DNA of 11,338 nt from Bacillota bacterium (GCA_023416895.1 JAEZGQ010000056.1:1-11338); one strand, 5' to 3'; counted from the first letter of the stretch, positions 1 through 9,457 are shown. Numbers and translations: made by a program. The notes: generated from the sequence alone by a model not told the origin.

Positions 1-1210
1 CGAGCTTGTCTTTTGTAATGTCTCCAATTATGCGTATGGCAAGGCCGGGGCCGGGGAAGGGCTGGCGCCATACGAGCTCTTTTGGCATACCGAGGTGTTC
101 GCCAAGCGCGCGCACTTCGTCCTTAAAGAGCATCTTTAACGGCTCCACTAGGCCCTTAAAGCCGATGTCCTTGGGAAGCCCGCCCACGTTGTGGTGGCTT
201 TTGATGGTGGCGGAGCCACTGGTGCCGCTTTCAATGATGTCCGGGTAAATGGTGCCCTGCAAAAGGAAATCCGCTCCGCCGAGCTTTTTTGCTTCCTCCT
301 CGAACACGCGGATAAATTCCGTGCCGATGATCTTACGTTTCTGCTCGGGGTCGGATACGCCCTCGAGCTTTTTCAAAAAGCGCTCGCTCGCGTCCACCGC
401 GATCACGTTGAGATTTAAATTGTCGCGGTAGTAGGTAAGCACCTCTTCGGCCTCGTTGTGGCGAAGAAGGCCGTGATCCACAAAAATGCAGGTGAGCTTG
501 TCGCCCACGGCGCGGTTCACAAGCACCGCAGCCACGGAGGAATCCACACCGCCACTCAATGCGCCGAGCACACGCCCGCTGCCGACCTGCGCGCGCACTT
601 CCTCCACAAGGGTTTCTGACAGCGCGCCGGGGCTGTAGGTGCATTCACATTTGCAGATGTTCTTTAAAAAGTTGTGGAAAATGCGCTCGCCCTTTGGCGT
701 ATGCGCCACCTCTGCATGGAACTGTATGCCGTAAAGCCGCTTTTCGTCGTTAGCGAACGCCGCAAAGGGGCAGTTTTCCGTATGGGCAATGGAGGTGAAG
801 CCCGCGGGCATTTTCGTAACGGAATCGTTGTGGTTCATCCACACATAGCCTGCGTCGAGCCCTTCAATAAGGGGATGATCGCTCATTTCAATGGGCGTTT
901 TGCCGTATTCGCGGATGGCAGCGGCGTCGATGGAGCCGCCGAACACCTTGGCGATGTACTGCATGCCGTAACAAATGCCTAAAACAGGTACGCCGAGGGA
1001 AAATACTTCGTCGAGGCAGGTCTTCGCGTTTTTTTCATATACGCTGTCCGGCCCGCCAGTGAAGATAATGCCGTTCAAGCCTTCGCCCTTGATGCGCTCA
1101 AGGCTTGCACCGTGGGGAATGAGTTCGCTGAACACGCCCGCCTCGCGTACACGGCGTGCGATGAGCTGGTTGTATTGGCCTCCAAAATCGAGTACCGCAA
1201 TGCGTTCCAT
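1..1210 (-). CDS. guaA: GMP synthase (glutamine-hydrolysing), C-terminus cut off by window edge
   Basis: Cytoplasmic enzyme that aminates XMP to GMP using glutamine and ATP, the last step of GMP synthesis. The 403 visible codons begin MERIAVLDFGGQYNQLIARR. The class I glutamine amidotransferase domain covers about residues 1-185, with nucleophile Cys80 in GICYGMQ and the other triad members His165 and Glu167. The ATP-pyrophosphatase domain follows, with its P-loop SGGVDSSV at 219-226, then the conserved QGTIYPDIIESG (about 318-329) and RQPFPGPGLAIR (382-393). Family members are about 510 residues, so roughly 110 residues of the C-terminal dimerisation domain lie outside the window. The ATG at 1210 is preceded by AAAGGA at good spacing and matches the usual family N-terminus. 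The amidotransferase motif reads FHAEV instead of the usual FHPEV. It lies 79 bases after xpt on the same strand, probably in one transcript. Identification is secure. Confidence 0.97.
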   Translation of the reverse strand, partial: MERIAVLDFGGQYNQLIARRVREAGVFSELIPHGASLERIKGEGLNGIIFTGGPDSVYEKNAKTCLDEVFSLGVPVLGICYGMQYIAKVFGGSIDAAAIREYGKTPIEMSDHPLIEGLDAGYVWMNHNDSVTKMPAGFTSIAHTENCPFAAFANDEKRLYGIQFHAEVAHTPKGERIFHNFLKNICKCECTYSPGALSETLVEEVRAQVGSGRVLGALSGGVDSSVAAVLVNRAVGDKLTCIFVDHGLLRHNEAEEVLTYYRDNLNLNVIAVDASERFLKKLEGVSDPEQKRKIIGTEFIRVFEEEAKKLGGADFLLQGTIYPDIIESGTSGSATIKSHHNVGGLPKDIGFKGLVEPLKMLFKDEVRALGEHLGMPKELVWRQPFPGPGLAIRIIGDITKDKL

Positions 1211-1289
1211 AGAAATCCTTTCGTATCCGTATCATGCTGCGCCGCAAAAACAAAAGCTATGCAGCGGCGTATTTTCAAGAGCCTACGCC

Positions 1290-1862
1290 CTAGGTGCGGA
1301 ACACGATACCCGCTTCGTCCGCTTTTTCGATGATGGCAAGGGATTGTAAATTTACGCCCTGTGCCCGAAGCTTGTCGCCGCCGCCCTGAAACCCTTTTTC
1401 GACGGCCACGCCGATGCCAAGTAGCTCTGCGCCCGCCTGGCCCACAATGTCCACAAGCCCGCGAAGCGCTTCGCCGTTTGCCAAAAAATCATCTACGATC
1501 AGCACCTTGTCACCTGCTTTGAGCCATTGGGCGGACATGAGCAATGTGACTTTCTTTTTATAAGTGTAAGAGAAAATTTCGCTTTGGTAAAGCCCGCCTT
1601 CGATGTTGTCGGACTTTGCTTTTTTGGCGAAGATCATCGGCACGCCAAATTCCAGCGCGCATACCGTCGCAAGGGCAATGCCCGAGGCTTCCACGGTGAG
1701 AACGGCGGTGAGGCCATCCAAGGGGAAACGACGCTTAAACTCCAGCGCCAATTCGCGCATAAAGCCTACGTCTATGCGGTGGTTCAAAAACCCGTCTACC
1801 TTGATGATGTTGCCGGGCAGCACGCGCGCCTCGCGCCGGATGCGTTCTTCAAGAAGCTGCAT
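1290..1862 (-). CDS. xpt: Xanthine phosphoribosyltransferase
   Basis: Purine salvage enzyme joining xanthine to PRPP to make XMP, the substrate of the GMP synthase encoded just downstream. The 190 residues match the usual family length (about 190-195). Visible family features are VLPGNIIKVDGFLNH at 14-28, whose Asn27 corresponds to a base-binding residue in Bacillus Xpt; TVEASGIA at 56-63; and the PRPP-binding loop VLIVDDFLANGEA at 120-132. The ATG at 1862 gives the expected N-terminus and is preceded by AAAGGG about 10 bases upstream. There is no adjacent xanthine permease gene (pbuX), the common partner in Bacillus. Instead guaA follows after 79 bases, so the pair gives a direct xanthine-to-XMP-to-GMP route. 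The leader contains a terminator-like hairpin but no guanine riboswitch that I can recognise. Confidence 0.95.
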   Translation of the reverse strand: MQLLEERIRREARVLPGNIIKVDGFLNHRIDVGFMRELALEFKRRFPLDGLTAVLTVEASGIALATVCALEFGVPMIFAKKAKSDNIEGGLYQSEIFSYTYKKKVTLLMSAQWLKAGDKVLIVDDFLANGEALRGLVDIVGQAGAELLGIGVAVEKGFQGGGDKLRAQGVNLQSLAIIEKADEAGIVFRT

Positions 1863-1888
1863 TGTAAACCATCCCTTTTAAAAAATTT

Positions 1889-1946
1889 TAAAAATGAAAA
1901 TCAGCCGCTTCCGCGGGCGGCAAACCTGCCGCCGCATGAAACGGCT
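1889..1946 (-). terminator. Intrinsic terminator (or attenuator) between GNAT gene and xpt
   Basis: Read on the minus strand, a two-part hairpin is followed by GATTTTCATTTTT. The outer 9-bp stem is AGCCGTTTC with GAAGCGGCT (one G-U pair). The inner 7-bp stem is GGCGGCA/TGCCGCC with a GGTT loop. The stem starts inside the acetyltransferase stop codon, so it fits as that gene's terminator. Its T-rich tail ends only about 27 bases before the xpt start codon, so it could also act as an attenuator of xpt. There is no T-tract in the plus direction. Confidence 0.75.
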
Positions 1947-2460
1947 AATCCAAATGCAAGTGATAAATGCTTGAGGCGTATACGATATCCGTACCTCGCT
2001 TTTTGAAGCTTCCGTGGCGGTCAAGGCGCATGCCGCACTTTTCCATCACGCGCGCGGAAGCAGTGTTTTCGGTGGCAATGGTACCCTGAAACTCGCGGAT
2101 GCCCTTGGAATAGGCAAAGGAAAGCATCGCCTCCGCCATCTCCGTGGCGTAACCCTTTCCCCACACATTCTTGCGCACGCAGTACCCAAAGCCCCACTGT
2201 GTGGGGCCGCCTTCAGGGCCAACGCTACAGGTGCCGACTGGCTCTCCGGTTTCTTTTAAGTACGCGATAAACGGGTAATCATCTTCCCACTCGGCAATGT
2301 CTGAAATCAGCTCTGTTAGCTCGGCCTCGCTTTTGTAATAGGGGTCGGCAAGGTACTTGCCGCCTTCCTCGTCGCCCCAGAGCATGGCGGCAAAGCCCGC
2401 ATCGGCGAGCGTCATGCTTTTGATCACAAGGCGGTCGGTCACAATGTCCGGCGCGAACAT
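1945..2460 (-). CDS. GNAT family N-acetyltransferase (RimJ/RimL-like)
   Basis: Probable cytoplasmic acetyl-CoA-dependent N-acetyltransferase of the RimJ/RimL type; the substrate (protein N-terminus, small molecule or antibiotic) cannot be read from sequence. The 171 residues are a typical single-domain length. The N-terminus IVTDRLVIKSMTLADA (6-21) has the usual TxRLxLR-type start. The acetyl-CoA-binding loop is VWGKGYATE at 99-107. ENTASARVMEKCGM at 131-144 matches the family's N-x-x-S-x-x-V-x-E-K-x-G signature. The ATG at 2460 has GAGG about 8 bases upstream. The gene diverges from the regulator/MFS operon and is followed by a strong terminator. A shared function with the efflux pump is possible but unproven. 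Confidence 0.88.
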   Translation of the reverse strand: MFAPDIVTDRLVIKSMTLADAGFAAMLWGDEEGGKYLADPYYKSEAELTELISDIAEWEDDYPFIAYLKETGEPVGTCSVGPEGGPTQWGFGYCVRKNVWGKGYATEMAEAMLSFAYSKGIREFQGTIATENTASARVMEKCGMRLDRHGSFKKRGTDIVYASSIYHLHLD

Positions 2461-2504
2461 ACAAGCCTCGCTTTCTGTACAGGCATTCCAATGTATAATG
2501 GCTT

Positions 2505-2533
2505 ATTATCGCGCAAAACCAACAAGATAGCAA
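2505..2533 (-). promoter_or_regulatory. Candidate promoter of the GNAT gene
   Basis: On the minus strand TTGCTA (2528-2533) and GATAAT (2505-2510) are separated by 17 bases, about 45 bases before the acetyltransferase start. The -10 matches the sigma-A consensus in five of six positions, the -35 in four. This is a pattern-based call only. Confidence 0.4.
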
Positions 2534-2578
2534 GGGGATTCGACGTTTTTTGCAAGGAAGCTTTTGGCTGTATTGTCA

Positions 2579-2590
2579 CAAGTGCACTTG
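2579..2590. promoter_or_regulatory. Palindrome over the -35 box, candidate operator 1
   Basis: CAAGTGCACTTG is a perfect 12-bp palindrome whose last three bases are the start of the TTGACA -35 element of the regulator promoter. It lies within a looser TGTCA...TGACA frame. The position suits repression by the ArsR-like protein encoded directly downstream, or by another dimeric regulator. Confidence 0.5.
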
Positions 2591-2617
2591 ACATTACATA
2601 AAATAAAACGTTACAAT
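2588..2617 (+). promoter_or_regulatory. Sigma-A-type promoter of the regulator-MFS operon
   Basis: A consensus TTGACA (2588-2593) and TACAAT (2612-2617, five of six) are separated by 18 bases. TTACAA one base upstream, with 17-base spacing, is an alternative -10. Transcription would start near 2624, giving a short leader with GAGG about 9 bases before the regulator start. Confidence 0.75.
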
Positions 2618-2626
2618 AAGTGTAAC
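2610..2626. promoter_or_regulatory. Inverted repeat over the -10 box, candidate operator 2
   Basis: GTTACA-ATAAG-TGTAAC is a perfect inverted repeat with 6-base arms and a 5-base spacer. It covers the -10 box and the expected transcription start, the usual place for an autorepressor to bind. The half-site differs from the palindrome over the -35 box. Confidence 0.6.
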
Positions 2627-2643
2627 GATTGTGAGGCGAAAAA

Positions 2644-3213
2644 ATGGATACCGTTGTTTTATCCGGCAAAAAAGAATTGGATATTTATATCAACCCACAG
2701 CGGCAAAAGCTTATGCGCTGCATGCGTCTTGCGCAAACGCCCCAAACGCCTAAGCAGTTGGCGGATCGAATGGGCATTTCCGCATCCGCCGTGCAGCATC
2801 ATATAAAAAAGCGCGGCGAGCTTGGGCTTGTGGAAGTAAGCCATACGGAGCGCATTCACGGCATTACGGCAAGCTATTATAAGCTTCTTCCCAAAACGGT
2901 GAGCATCGGCGGGCCGATGGGCGATTTGCTTCACGATGAGTACGCTCAGCAAAGGCTTACGCTGATGCAAAATTCGGTTTCCGCCGTGTTTGAAGGCTTT
3001 GCCCAATACTGCAAACATGTCGACACAACAAGCCCCGGGTCAGCGCAAGGCGACGCGTTAAGCGGCATCGTTTACCTTAGGCCGCAGGAGGCAAAGGAAC
3101 TAGAAGGCATCGTTCGCTCGTATCTCGACGCGCACGAAACGGCGGCAGAGCATGGCGAGCCATGGGAGTATGCGCTTATCGCCTATCCCGCAAAGGAAAA
3201 GACTGATGCGTAA
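2644..3213 (+). CDS. ArsR-like winged helix-turn-helix transcriptional regulator
   Basis: Probable DNA-binding repressor of 189 residues. A winged helix-turn-helix spans about residues 16-82: INPQRQKLMRCMR, then TPKQLADRMGISASAVQHHI (recognition helix about 46-56), then the KRGELGLVEVSHTE wing. The remaining 105 or so residues resemble no sensor domain I know and may carry ligand binding or dimerisation. Only two cysteines are present (26 and 123) and the metal-sensing ELCVCDL motif is absent, so it is probably not a metal sensor. The ATG at 2644 is preceded by GAGG. The gene overlaps the MFS gene by 8 bases, so the two are made together, and its promoter carries two palindromes. The likely role is ligand-responsive control of its own operon; the ligand is unknown. 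Confidence 0.82.
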   Translation: MDTVVLSGKKELDIYINPQRQKLMRCMRLAQTPQTPKQLADRMGISASAVQHHIKKRGELGLVEVSHTERIHGITASYYKLLPKTVSIGGPMGDLLHDEYAQQRLTLMQNSVSAVFEGFAQYCKHVDTTSPGSAQGDALSGIVYLRPQEAKELEGIVRSYLDAHETAAEHGEPWEYALIAYPAKEKTDA

Positions 3214-4486
3214 AAAATACCGGCTGCTTATCTTTTTAAACAGCTTTGCAGCGGGCGTTATGGCGCCTGTTTTATCGCTGGCGCTTCTTGCGCGCGGCGC
3301 ATCCATCAGCACGGTTTCCCTGCTGCTCGGAATTTACTCTTTTACGGTAATCCTTGCGGAATTTCCAAGCGGGGTATTTGCGGATATGTGCGGCAGAAAA
3401 AAGGCCTACGCGCTTTCCGCCGCGCTGCACATTTTGAGCTATTGCGCTTTGCTGTTCTCGGGTGCCCTTTTGTTTCTTGTCGCCGCCATGGTGTTAAACG
3501 GTTTGGCGCGCGCATTTTCCTCCGGCAGCATTGATGCGCTGGCGATGGATGAGGCCGTTTCAAACGGGAGCGAGGTCGTAAAGGTATCCGCTCAAATCTC
3601 CGTGATGGAGAGTGCTGGCTTAGCGGCAGGCGCGCTTGTGGGTGGCTTGTTGAGCGGCGTTGGTGCGAGGTATGAAGGCAACCTCGCTATTAACCTTGTT
3701 GTTTATACGTTGCTTTTCGCGATCACGCTTTTCTTTGTGCGCGAACAGCCGCACCCGCGTGAAAAAACAGCGTCCACAAAGCTTGGAGAATTGGGCGTGC
3801 AGGTACGGGAAAGCCTTTCCTTTGCCTCGCAAAAGGGCACGGTGCGCATGCTGCTCGTGCTTTCAGCATTGTCGGGCTTTGCGCTCATTTCCATAGAAAC
3901 GTATTGGCAGCCGGCGCTTTTAGACCTGTCGCCGCCGGCTTTTGTTTTCGGTGCGGTAAGCTTTGCGGGGTTTGCCTGCGTGGTAGCGGGGAGCAAGCTT
4001 ACTCAAGCCCTTTTTACGAAGCATCCGCAGAGCGGCGTAGCCATGGCGCTCGGCTTAAAGGCGTTGTTTGGCATATGCCTTGGGCTTCTTGTTCTTCAAA
4101 AGGGAACGCCGCTTTTTGTAGGCCTGTATTCACTCGCTTACTTGTTCCTTGGCAGCGGGAGCGTGGCTGAAAGCGCGCTTTTAAACCGGCAAGCGCCGCC
4201 GCAAAGGCGCGCGAGCATCCTATCGCTGTTTTCCTTCGTGCTGCAGCTTGGCGGGCTTCTTGCATCGCTGAGCGGTGCCGCAATGAGTGCGTACGCGGAT
4301 TATAAGTACATGTGGTATCTCTCGGGGGGGTTGCTGCTTCTTGGCACAGGCGTATTCGCGCTGTTGGGCGTCAAGCGTCGTTTGTGGGTGCGACAGCAAA
4401 CGCTTGAGGCTGCGACGGAGCTGGATCAAATGCAAAGCGAACCCGCAAACTTAGAAAGCGAATTTAGTGAGCAGGAAAAGGCGTAA
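3206..4486 (+). CDS. Major facilitator superfamily transporter, probably efflux
   Basis: Integral membrane transporter of 426 residues with about 12 hydrophobic segments, probably a proton-driven exporter. The inter-TM2/3 motif A is clear: GVFADMCGRKK at 56-66, with Asp60 and Gly63-Arg64-Lys65. A charged central loop (about 185-215) separates the two halves. The hydrophilic C-terminal tail of about 40 residues is rich in Glu and Gln. I chose the ATG at 3206, which overlaps the regulator stop (ATGCGTAA) and has AAGGAA about 8 bases upstream. An in-frame ATG at 3152 would add 18 hydrophilic residues and lacks a good ribosome site. Coupling to a repressor-like gene suggests inducible drug or metabolite export; the substrate cannot be told. 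Confidence 0.88.
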   Translation: MRKKYRLLIFLNSFAAGVMAPVLSLALLARGASISTVSLLLGIYSFTVILAEFPSGVFADMCGRKKAYALSAALHILSYCALLFSGALLFLVAAMVLNGLARAFSSGSIDALAMDEAVSNGSEVVKVSAQISVMESAGLAAGALVGGLLSGVGARYEGNLAINLVVYTLLFAITLFFVREQPHPREKTASTKLGELGVQVRESLSFASQKGTVRMLLVLSALSGFALISIETYWQPALLDLSPPAFVFGAVSFAGFACVVAGSKLTQALFTKHPQSGVAMALGLKALFGICLGLLVLQKGTPLFVGLYSLAYLFLGSGSVAESALLNRQAPPQRRASILSLFSFVLQLGGLLASLSGAAMSAYADYKYMWYLSGGLLLLGTGVFALLGVKRRLWVRQQTLEAATELDQMQSEPANLESEFSEQEKA

Positions 4487-4522
4487 CTCCCTTTGGGGGA
4501 AAGCCGTTCCTCAATCAAAATG

Positions 4523-4550
4523 AAAACCCGTTGCGTTGCGCGGGTTTTTT
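4523..4550 (+). terminator. Intrinsic terminator of the regulator-MFS operon
   Basis: AAAACCCG and CGGGTTTT form an 8-bp stem around a 10-base loop. The T-run continues to 4550 and resumes after GC (GCTTTTT). It lies 36 bases after the MFS stop codon and upstream of the clpB promoter. Confidence 0.85.
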
Positions 4551-4622
4551 GCTTTTTCAGCCTGTAGCGAAAGAAAGCCTTCTCTTTCACAATTCTTTCA
4601 AAATTTTAAACCGGTTTCTTCA

Positions 4623-4650
4623 TTGCCATACTATAATGTACTGCTATAAT
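4623..4650 (+). promoter_or_regulatory. clpB promoter with two TATAAT boxes
   Basis: TTGCCA (4623-4628, five of six) and a perfect TATAAT (4645-4650) are 16 bases apart. A second perfect TATAAT lies at 4632-4637 but has no good -35 box at the right distance. I see no CIRCE element (TTAGCACTC-type inverted repeat) and no CtsR heptad repeat (GGTCAAA) between 4551 and 4682. Confidence 0.7.
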
Positions 4651-4666
4651 CTTTTTGTTAAAAACC

Positions 4667-4676
4667 AAGGAGGTGA
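4667..4676 (+). promoter_or_regulatory. Very strong Shine-Dalgarno sequence of clpB
   Basis: AAGGAGGTGA is essentially a full complement of the 16S rRNA 3' end. It lies 6 bases before the ATG at 4683, fixes that start and predicts efficient translation. Confidence 0.9.
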
Positions 4677-4682
4677 CGGCGT

Positions 4683-7274
<2,592 letters not shown>

Positions 7275-7284
7275 AAAAGATGGA

Positions 7285-7320
7285 AAGCAACGCCCGGCGA
7301 GCATCCGCCGGGCGTTGCTT
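7285..7320. terminator. Bidirectional terminator between clpB and the Nudix gene
   Basis: A perfect 15-bp stem (AAGCAACGCCCGGCG with its complement) closes a 6-base AGCATC loop. It lies 10 bases after the clpB stop and 30 bases from the stop of the convergent Nudix gene. The plus side ends TTATTGTT; the minus side ends TTTCCATCTTTTTT, so it can serve both genes. Confidence 0.85.
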
Positions 7321-7350
7321 ATTGTTACCGTCAAACAAAATCGCTTCTTT

Positions 7351-7854
7351 TTAAAGCTGCTCGGTGTACTTTTTTAGCGGAATGATGTCCATTGGAAAGA
7401 ACATCTGCGGGCTTGCTTCGAGCATTTCCTTCACTGTTTCTACGCGCTCCCAATGCACGTCTGAGGTTTCGTCCGTCGAGGGAAGCGGCTCCCCTTCGGC
7501 ACTGCAAATGAAGATGTGCATGATCAGCGAGTAAATGCCGCTCAAATTTTGAACGGTGCAAAACGGTTGAAAGCTTATCGCTCTTGTACCGTTCACGTGA
7601 ATTTCGCGCTGCTCGTTTTCCCCGCGAATGCTTGTTAGGCGAAGGCCGGTTTCCTCCCAAACCTCCCTGCGAAGCGCGTCGAAGATGTTTTCGTATTCAC
7701 GGATTTTTCCGCCTACGATTTCGATTAGACCATGCGTTTCATCACCGGTCTGTTTTTGCCTGCGCTGCAGCAAAATATACGTTGTCCCACCCATAGTTCT
7801 TTCGATAATAGCGCTCACGGCGGGCGTAGCAAAAACTTCCTTCACAGCAAACAT
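7351..7854 (-). CDS. Nudix hydrolase
   Basis: Probable metal-dependent pyrophosphohydrolase acting on a nucleoside diphosphate linked to another group (substrate unknown). It carries a perfect Nudix box, G-x5-E-x7-REV-x-EE-x-G-L, at residues 49-71, including catalytic R63-E64 and E67-E68. About 167 residues, one domain, no signal peptide or membrane segment. The start is uncertain. The ATG at 7854 has GGAG only 2 bases upstream; an in-frame GTG at 7845 has better spacing from the same GGAG; a TTG at 7866 has no ribosome site. It follows the GPH symporter gene after about 31 bases, probably in the same transcript. That pairing could hint at a sugar-nucleotide substrate, but this is speculation. 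Confidence 0.88.
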   Translation of the reverse strand: MFAVKEVFATPAVSAIIERTMGGTTYILLQRRQKQTGDETHGLIEIVGGKIREYENIFDALRREVWEETGLRLTSIRGENEQREIHVNGTRAISFQPFCTVQNLSGIYSLIMHIFICSAEGEPLPSTDETSDVHWERVETVKEMLEASPQMFFPMDIIPLKKYTEQL

Positions 7855-7885
7855 TTCTCCAAGCAAAATTTAACCGTGCAGGTTC

Positions 7886-9262
7886 TTATACCTTTACCTC
7901 GCCGCGCTCCTTCAAATCCTCAAGGATCTTCGCATACATTTTTTCGTCGATCTTAAACTTCCAAAGATACACGATGTAGCCGAGCACAATGGTTGCAAGC
8001 GGCAGCGCGAGCATGGCGAGCTTTAACGTTGTAATGCCTTCGGGTGGAACGTCGGCGGGCGTGGCAGCGCTGTTAATACCGGAGATGATTACCGTCGCGC
8101 TCACCACCGCGTTGGCGATAGCCGCACCGATTTTGTTGATGAAGGGTTGAAGCGCAAAGGTCACGCTTTCGCTGCGCCGCCCAAGCTTCCACTGGCCGTA
8201 CTCAATGCTGTCGGCGAGGAACATGAGCATCAAAAGCTGAATGAACGCCTGACCGATGAAAAGGAGCATGCCCGCGATACCGATGTATAGCATGGTATCC
8301 GTTGGCGCGAAGAAAAACACGACGTAGCCGAGCAAAACGAGAATTGTCCCGATGGTGTAAAGCGTTTTGCGGTTCCATTTTTTGCTAAACAGCGGGAAAA
8401 CGGCTAGTGCCAAGATCTGCGCTACGCCAAGCACCACGCCGAACACGGAATACATGTTTTCATCGCCATACACATACTTGAAATAGTAAGTGCCAAAGCT
8501 TGTGGTGGTACAGTAGCCGATCATGAACAGCGACATGGAAATGGCGACGAACATAAGCTGATCGTTTTTGAAAATGGCTTTCCCAAGGTCTTTCAGGGAT
8601 GCGTTTTGCTGTGGCTCTGCGGCGAGGTGCGGCTCTTTTACACCAAACACCGTAATGGCCTGCCCGCCCACCATGATGATCGCACAGGCGGCGGCAAACA
8701 CGAACCAGCCCTTTTGATCAGAGCCGAACACATCGCCGAGCCAGCCGGTAAGCGGCATGATGGCGCCTACGATCACAAAAAGGCCGATGTTGGCACAGAT
8801 GCGCGCGATGGCGCCGATTTTCTCACGCTCCTTCTGGTCAAGCGAGAGAGAAGGGAGCATGGACCAATAGCCGATATCATTTGCCGTAAATGCAATGTCC
8901 CACAGCAAATACAAAAAGGCGAAAAACACCACATAGGAGATGCCTGTCAGTGAAAAATCAGCAAACATCATTACAGTGATAATGGCGGTGAACACCGCGC
9001 CCCAAGCGATATAGGGCTTAAACTTGCCGTGCTTGCCGCGCGTATTGTCCACAAGCGCGCCCATGATGGGGTCGTTTACGGCATCGAAGATACGAGCGGC
9101 AAGAAGTACCGCCGTAATCCACCACATGGTAGTGTCGTCGAGGTTTACGACCTCCGTCATGTAGAAAAGAAGGTACATGCTCACCAGTGTGTAAAGCATG
9201 TCGCGCCCAATGGTACCAAGACCAAAGGTATAGCGGTTTTTGCGGTATGGATCATTTGTCAT
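7886..9262 (-). CDS. GPH-family sugar:cation symporter (MelB-like)
   Basis: Membrane symporter of the glycoside-pentoside-hexuronide:cation family, which imports glycosides or related sugars with Na+ or H+. 458 residues, about 12 membrane segments, the normal family length. The signature FDAVNDPIMGALVDNTRGKHG lies at about 59-79. Asp60 and Asp64 match the cation-site pair Asp55/Asp59 of MelB, and Asp21 in GRDMLYTLVSMYLLFYMTE matches MelB Asp19. I chose the ATG at 9262, preceded by AGAAGGG; upstream in-frame codons to 9460 run through the promoter and terminator and are not coding. No glycosidase is encoded next to it, so the sugar is unknown. A Nudix hydrolase gene follows after about 31 bases. 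Confidence 0.92.
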   Translation of the reverse strand: MTNDPYRKNRYTFGLGTIGRDMLYTLVSMYLLFYMTEVVNLDDTTMWWITAVLLAARIFDAVNDPIMGALVDNTRGKHGKFKPYIAWGAVFTAIITVMMFADFSLTGISYVVFFAFLYLLWDIAFTANDIGYWSMLPSLSLDQKEREKIGAIARICANIGLFVIVGAIMPLTGWLGDVFGSDQKGWFVFAAACAIIMVGGQAITVFGVKEPHLAAEPQQNASLKDLGKAIFKNDQLMFVAISMSLFMIGYCTTTSFGTYYFKYVYGDENMYSVFGVVLGVAQILALAVFPLFSKKWNRKTLYTIGTILVLLGYVVFFFAPTDTMLYIGIAGMLLFIGQAFIQLLMLMFLADSIEYGQWKLGRRSESVTFALQPFINKIGAAIANAVVSATVIISGINSAATPADVPPEGITTLKLAMLALPLATIVLGYIVYLWKFKIDEKMYAKILEDLKERGEVKV

Positions 9263-9320
9263 ACGTTTGCCGCCCTTCTGTGAAATGAAATGAATGTTTG
9301 AAAAGAAAACGTCTGTGCCC

Positions 9321-9349
9321 AGTATAGCACAAACGTCAAAAAATACAAA
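9321..9349 (-). promoter_or_regulatory. Promoter of the GPH symporter-Nudix operon
   Basis: On the minus strand TTTGTA (9344-9349) and TATACT (9321-9326) are 17 bases apart, and the -10 is extended by TG one base upstream (TGCTATACT). Transcription would begin about 50 bases before the symporter start. Confidence 0.65.
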
Positions 9350-9422
9350 GTTGGACAGTGATTGCTCGTGCGGAACGATGCTTCCGGAAATTAAAATTAA
9401 AGAAGCAAGTGTTTTTCGAACG

Positions 9423-9457
9423 AAAAATGGCCCCGCAGTTGCGGGGCCATTTTTTTG
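9423..9457 (-). terminator. Strong terminator after the surface-protein gene
   Basis: A perfect 14-bp stem, AAAAATGGCCCCGC with its complement, closes a 4-base loop 24 bases after the surface-protein stop codon. T-runs lie on both sides (five on the minus, seven on the plus), so it would stop transcription either way. It separates this gene from the symporter promoter. Confidence 0.9.

Noticed and set aside
1211..1289. Hairpin-like CGCCGC/GCGGCG between xpt and guaA as a terminator
   Set aside because: The stem is short, the loop is about 18 bases and no T-run follows in the direction of transcription.
1863..1946. Possible guanine riboswitch before xpt
   Set aside because: The conserved core elements of the purine aptamer are not present, and the interval is filled by a simple terminator-like hairpin.
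3152..3205. Upstream ATG extending the MFS protein by 18 residues
   Set aside because: No ribosome site precedes it and the extra residues are polar; the ATG at 3206 has a good site and the standard overlap with the regulator stop codon.
9296..9320. Possible catabolite-control (cre) site before the GPH symporter
   Set aside because: The best alignment to the cre consensus matches only about 8 of 14 positions, no better than expected by chance.
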